A stretch of 7,177 nucleotides of DNA from an uncultured Porphyromonadaceae bacterium (GTDB lineage: Bacteria > Bacteroidota > Bacteroidia > Bacteroidales > Muribaculaceae): the NCBI GenBank assembly GCA_900548875.1, contig URMA01000121.1, positions 1 through 7,177 of the forward strand, given 5' to 3'. Shown here one piece after another: positions 5,004 through 7,177 of the stretch. The position numbers were made by a program, and so were the translations under genes. Positions within the stretch are counted from its first letter, which is position 1; every line of letters begins with the position of its first letter. Below the pieces are notes generated by a model. The model had not been told where the DNA came from and ran no database searches. It saw only the letters and a list, made by a program, of their open reading frames with translations.

Positions 5004-6464
5004 TTAGTTTTGTAGCAACTCCTTGTAGTTCAGAATCGGATTCTTGGCAGCTGTCGTTTCGTCGAGTCGTCTTACCGGCGTCGTGTGCGGTGCCGTGTGC
5101 AGCGATTCGGGGTCTTCGATAGCTTCTTTTGCGATGGTACGCATGATTTCAATGAATCCGTCGAGGGTTTCCTTCGACTCCGTTTCCGTCGGTTCAATCA
5201 TGATTGCCTGATGGAACAACAGCGGGAAATAGATGGTCGGTGCATGGAAGCCATAGTCGAGCAGGCGTTTAGCCACGTCGAGCGTGGTGATGCCCGTTGA
5301 CTTGTCAAGCAGTCCGTCGAACACGAATTCGTGCTTGCAGAGCGTGTCGATAGGCAGCTTGTAGCAGTCCTTCAGCGATTCCTTGATGTAGTTGGCGTTG
5401 AGTGTTGCCAGCGGTCCAGCGAGACGGATATGCTGTTTGCCGAGGCTGAGAATATAGGTATAGGCGCGGATAAGTACGCCGAAATTGCCCATAAATCCCG
5501 ATACCTGGCCGCATGCCTTGTCGTTTCGTGTCACGTGGAACATTCCGTCTTCCGAGCGTGTCACACGCGGATTCGGCAGATAGTCAACCAGATGAGCTGC
5601 TACGCCTACCGGTCCGGAACCCGGTCCGCCGCCGCCGTGAGGCGTGGAGAACGTCTTGTGCAGATTCAGGTGGAGAATGTCGAAGCCCATGTCGCCCGGA
5701 CGCACCTTGCCCAGCAGCGGGTTGAAGTTGGCTCCGTCGTAGTAGAGCAAGCCGCCGCATTCGTGCACGAGTTTCGCTATTTCAAGAATTTCCGTTTCAA
5801 AGAGTCCGAGAGTGTTCGGGTTGGTCATCATGATACCCGCAATGGTGTCGTCGAGCAGCGGACGGAGCGATTCGATGTCGATGGTTCCTTGCGGAGTCGA
5901 TTTTACCTCCACCACTTCCAGGCCGCATACGGCTGCACTTGCCGGATTTGTTCCGTGTGCGCTGTCGGGCACGATGATTTTCGTGCGCTTCAGGTCGCCG
6001 CGTTGCAGGTGGTACTGGCGTATCACCATCAATCCCGTCAGCTCTCCATGTGCGCCGGCAAACGGATTCAGCGTAAATTCCGCCATGCCCGTGATGGCCG
6101 ACAGCGAGCGGTTGAGGTTATAGTAGAGTTCGAGAGCGCCCTGCACGGTGCAGTCGGGCTGCAACGGATGCAGCGTCTTGAATCCCGGCATTGCCGCCAT
6201 TTCCTCGTTGATTTTCGGGTTGTATTTCATTGTACAGCTGCCGAGCGGATAGAATCCCGTGTCGACACCGAAATTCATGTTGGAAAGGTTCGTGTAGTGG
6301 CGTACTACATCGAGTTCGCTCACTTCCGGCAAATTTGCCTCTTCCGAGCGTCGTAGAGCCGCCGGCATTTCTTCCGTGCCTTTTTCCCACGGATTGGCAG
6401 GCAGCGAATAGCCGCATCTGCCCGGTTTCGAAAGTTCGAAAATCAGTTTATCGTAATATTTCAT
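5004..6464 (-). CDS. gcvPB: Glycine dehydrogenase (decarboxylating) subunit 2
   Basis: This is the PLP-binding half of the P-protein, which decarboxylates glycine and passes the aminomethyl group to lipoyl-H-protein. It acts in the cytoplasm with subunit 1. The 486-residue length is typical of the split form. MNFGVDTGFYPLGSCTMKYNP (from 63) is the family N-terminal signature. DSAHGTNPASA (167-177) and YYDGANFNPLLGKVRPGDMG (241-260) line the cofactor pocket. LHLNLHKTFSTPHGGGGPGSG (264-284) holds Lys270, the expected Schiff-base lysine, directly after His269. The ATG at 6464 lies 4 nt after the stop of gcvPA, so the two subunits are probably translationally coupled for equal amounts. No internal frameshift or damaged motif is seen. 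Confidence 0.97.
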   Translation of the reverse strand: MKYYDKLIFELSKPGRCGYSLPANPWEKGTEEMPAALRRSEEANLPEVSELDVVRHYTNLSNMNFGVDTGFYPLGSCTMKYNPKINEEMAAMPGFKTLHPLQPDCTVQGALELYYNLNRSLSAITGMAEFTLNPFAGAHGELTGLMVIRQYHLQRGDLKRTKIIVPDSAHGTNPASAAVCGLEVVEVKSTPQGTIDIESLRPLLDDTIAGIMMTNPNTLGLFETEILEIAKLVHECGGLLYYDGANFNPLLGKVRPGDMGFDILHLNLHKTFSTPHGGGGPGSGPVGVAAHLVDYLPNPRVTRSEDGMFHVTRNDKACGQVSGFMGNFGVLIRAYTYILSLGKQHIRLAGPLATLNANYIKESLKDCYKLPIDTLCKHEFVFDGLLDKSTGITTLDVAKRLLDYGFHAPTIYFPLLFHQAIMIEPTETESKETLDGFIEIMRTIAKEAIEDPESLHTAPHTTPVRRLDETTAAKNPILNYKELLQN

Positions 6465-6468
6465 GGCT

Positions 6469-7177
6469 CTATACGCTTTTAATCACATCAATCATACGGT
6501 CAATTTCTTCGCGTGTGCGCTGTTCGGTCACGCAGAAGCTCACATAGCCTTCTTCCGTTTGGATAGCGGCAAGGAATCCGTTGTCGAGCAGTGCCTGTTG
6601 CAGGCGTTCGGCCGGCAGTGAGGTGCTCATTACAAATTCCTTCAGGAACGGACGGTTGAACACCGGAGTGAACAGTCCTGTTTCCACCAGGCGGTCGTAG
6701 AAGTAGTGTGCGCCGCCGTACGACATTTCGTTTACTTTCTTCAAGCCTTCTTTGCCCATCAGTGACAGATAGACTGTAACGTAGAGCGCCATCAGCGACT
6801 GGTTCGAACAGATGTTGCTGTTTGCCTTCTGGCGGCGGATATGCTGTTCGCGTGCCTGAAGTGTCAGCACGAACGCACGTTTGCCGTCAACGTCGGTAGT
6901 TGCGCCAACGATACGTCCCGGCAACTTGCGTACGAGTTCCTTACGGCTGGCAAGGAAGCCTACATACGGACCTCCGTAGCTGACAGGAATGCCCAATGGC
7001 TGTCCATCGCCGCATGCGATGTCTGCGCCCCACTCTCCCGGTGTCTTGACAACGGCGAGAGCCGACGGGTCGGCATAAACGACCAGCAGGCCTTTCTGTT
7101 CGTGAACGGCATCGGCCATTCCGCTGAGGTCCTCAATGATACCGTAGCGGTTGATGCTCGGTACCAGTACACCTGCC
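6469..7177 (-). CDS. gcvPA: Glycine dehydrogenase (decarboxylating) subunit 1, partial
   Basis: This is the C-terminal 235 residues of the N-terminal half of P-protein. The reading frame is open to the right edge, so the start (about 200 residues, for a family of about 440) is outside. The visible part begins AGVLVPSINRYGIIEDLSG. It contains QPLGIPVSYGGPYVGF, the PGRIVGATTDVDGKRAFVLT stretch, and LQAREQHIRRQKANSNIC followed by SNQSLMAL, all hallmarks of GcvPA and of the N-terminal half of fused GcvP. It ends with a normal TAG four bases before the ATG of gcvPB, so this is a true split gene rather than a fused gcvP broken by a frameshift: both ends match the natural domain border. It is the first visible gene of the operon. 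Promoter, any glycine riboswitch, and gcvT or gcvH would be upstream, beyond the window. Confidence 0.95.
   Translation of the reverse strand, partial: AGVLVPSINRYGIIEDLSGMADAVHEQKGLLVVYADPSALAVVKTPGEWGADIACGDGQPLGIPVSYGGPYVGFLASRKELVRKLPGRIVGATTDVDGKRAFVLTLQAREQHIRRQKANSNICSNQSLMALYVTVYLSLMGKEGLKKVNEMSYGGAHYFYDRLVETGLFTPVFNRPFLKEFVMSTSLPAERLQQALLDNGFLAAIQTEEGYVSFCVTEQRTREEIDRMIDVIKSV

Noticed and set aside
5331..6356. A 341-codon plus-strand frame opposite gcvPB
   Set aside because: It is a shadow of gcvPB, which has every family motif. The plus-strand translation shows no recognisable domain and has no promoter or start context.
1..7177. tRNA, rRNA, insertion sequences, CRISPR arrays, phage genes
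   Set aside because: I looked in the gaps for tRNA-like cloverleafs, transposase frames, terminal inverted repeats and regular spacers and found none. The only repeats are those listed.

Overview
The window looks like chromosomal DNA from a Bacteroidales bacterium. The start sites lack clear Shine-Dalgarno sequences. Upstream of three genes there are Bacteroidetes-type promoter elements (a TAnnTTTG -7 box, with TTTG about 19-22 bp further upstream). The proteins also read like Bacteroidales family members. Genus cannot be fixed from this stretch; a split glycine decarboxylase (gcvPA + gcvPB) is a possible taxonomic hint.

Left part (1-1692): a regulatory region of about 370 bp precedes a U32-family gene, probably the tRNA U34 hydroxylation enzyme TrhP or a close paralogue. 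The region holds three tandem copies, 73-84 bp apart, of a module that resembles the working promoter. A fourth, intact promoter box follows just before the gene. A -7-like box near the left edge points the other way and may serve a divergent gene outside the window. The U32 gene ends in a clear intrinsic terminator.

Middle part (1693-3647): a small membrane protein combines a DUF2007 domain, a two-helix membrane hairpin and a zinc ribbon split around that hairpin. It is followed by a class II Fic protein with an N-terminal inhibitory motif, a complete Fic active-site motif and a C-terminal winged helix. The Fic promoter is covered by a 39-bp near-perfect palindrome made of four related TGCGG-type half-sites. 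This is probably an operator, possibly bound by the Fic protein itself. The Fic gene looks AT-richer than the flanking glycine-cleavage genes and may be an accessory insertion.

Right part (3587-7177): a minus-strand operon reads gcvPA (cut by the right edge), gcvPB, then a dihydrolipoyl dehydrogenase gene. The gaps are 4 and 12 nt, and the operon ends in a 13-bp hairpin shared with the convergent Fic gene. The three genes supply the two halves of glycine decarboxylase (P-protein) and the L-protein. The H- and T-proteins are not in the window and may lie upstream, beyond the right edge. Every stretch over 300 bases without a gene is accounted for: only 1-367 qualifies, and it holds the promoter array.
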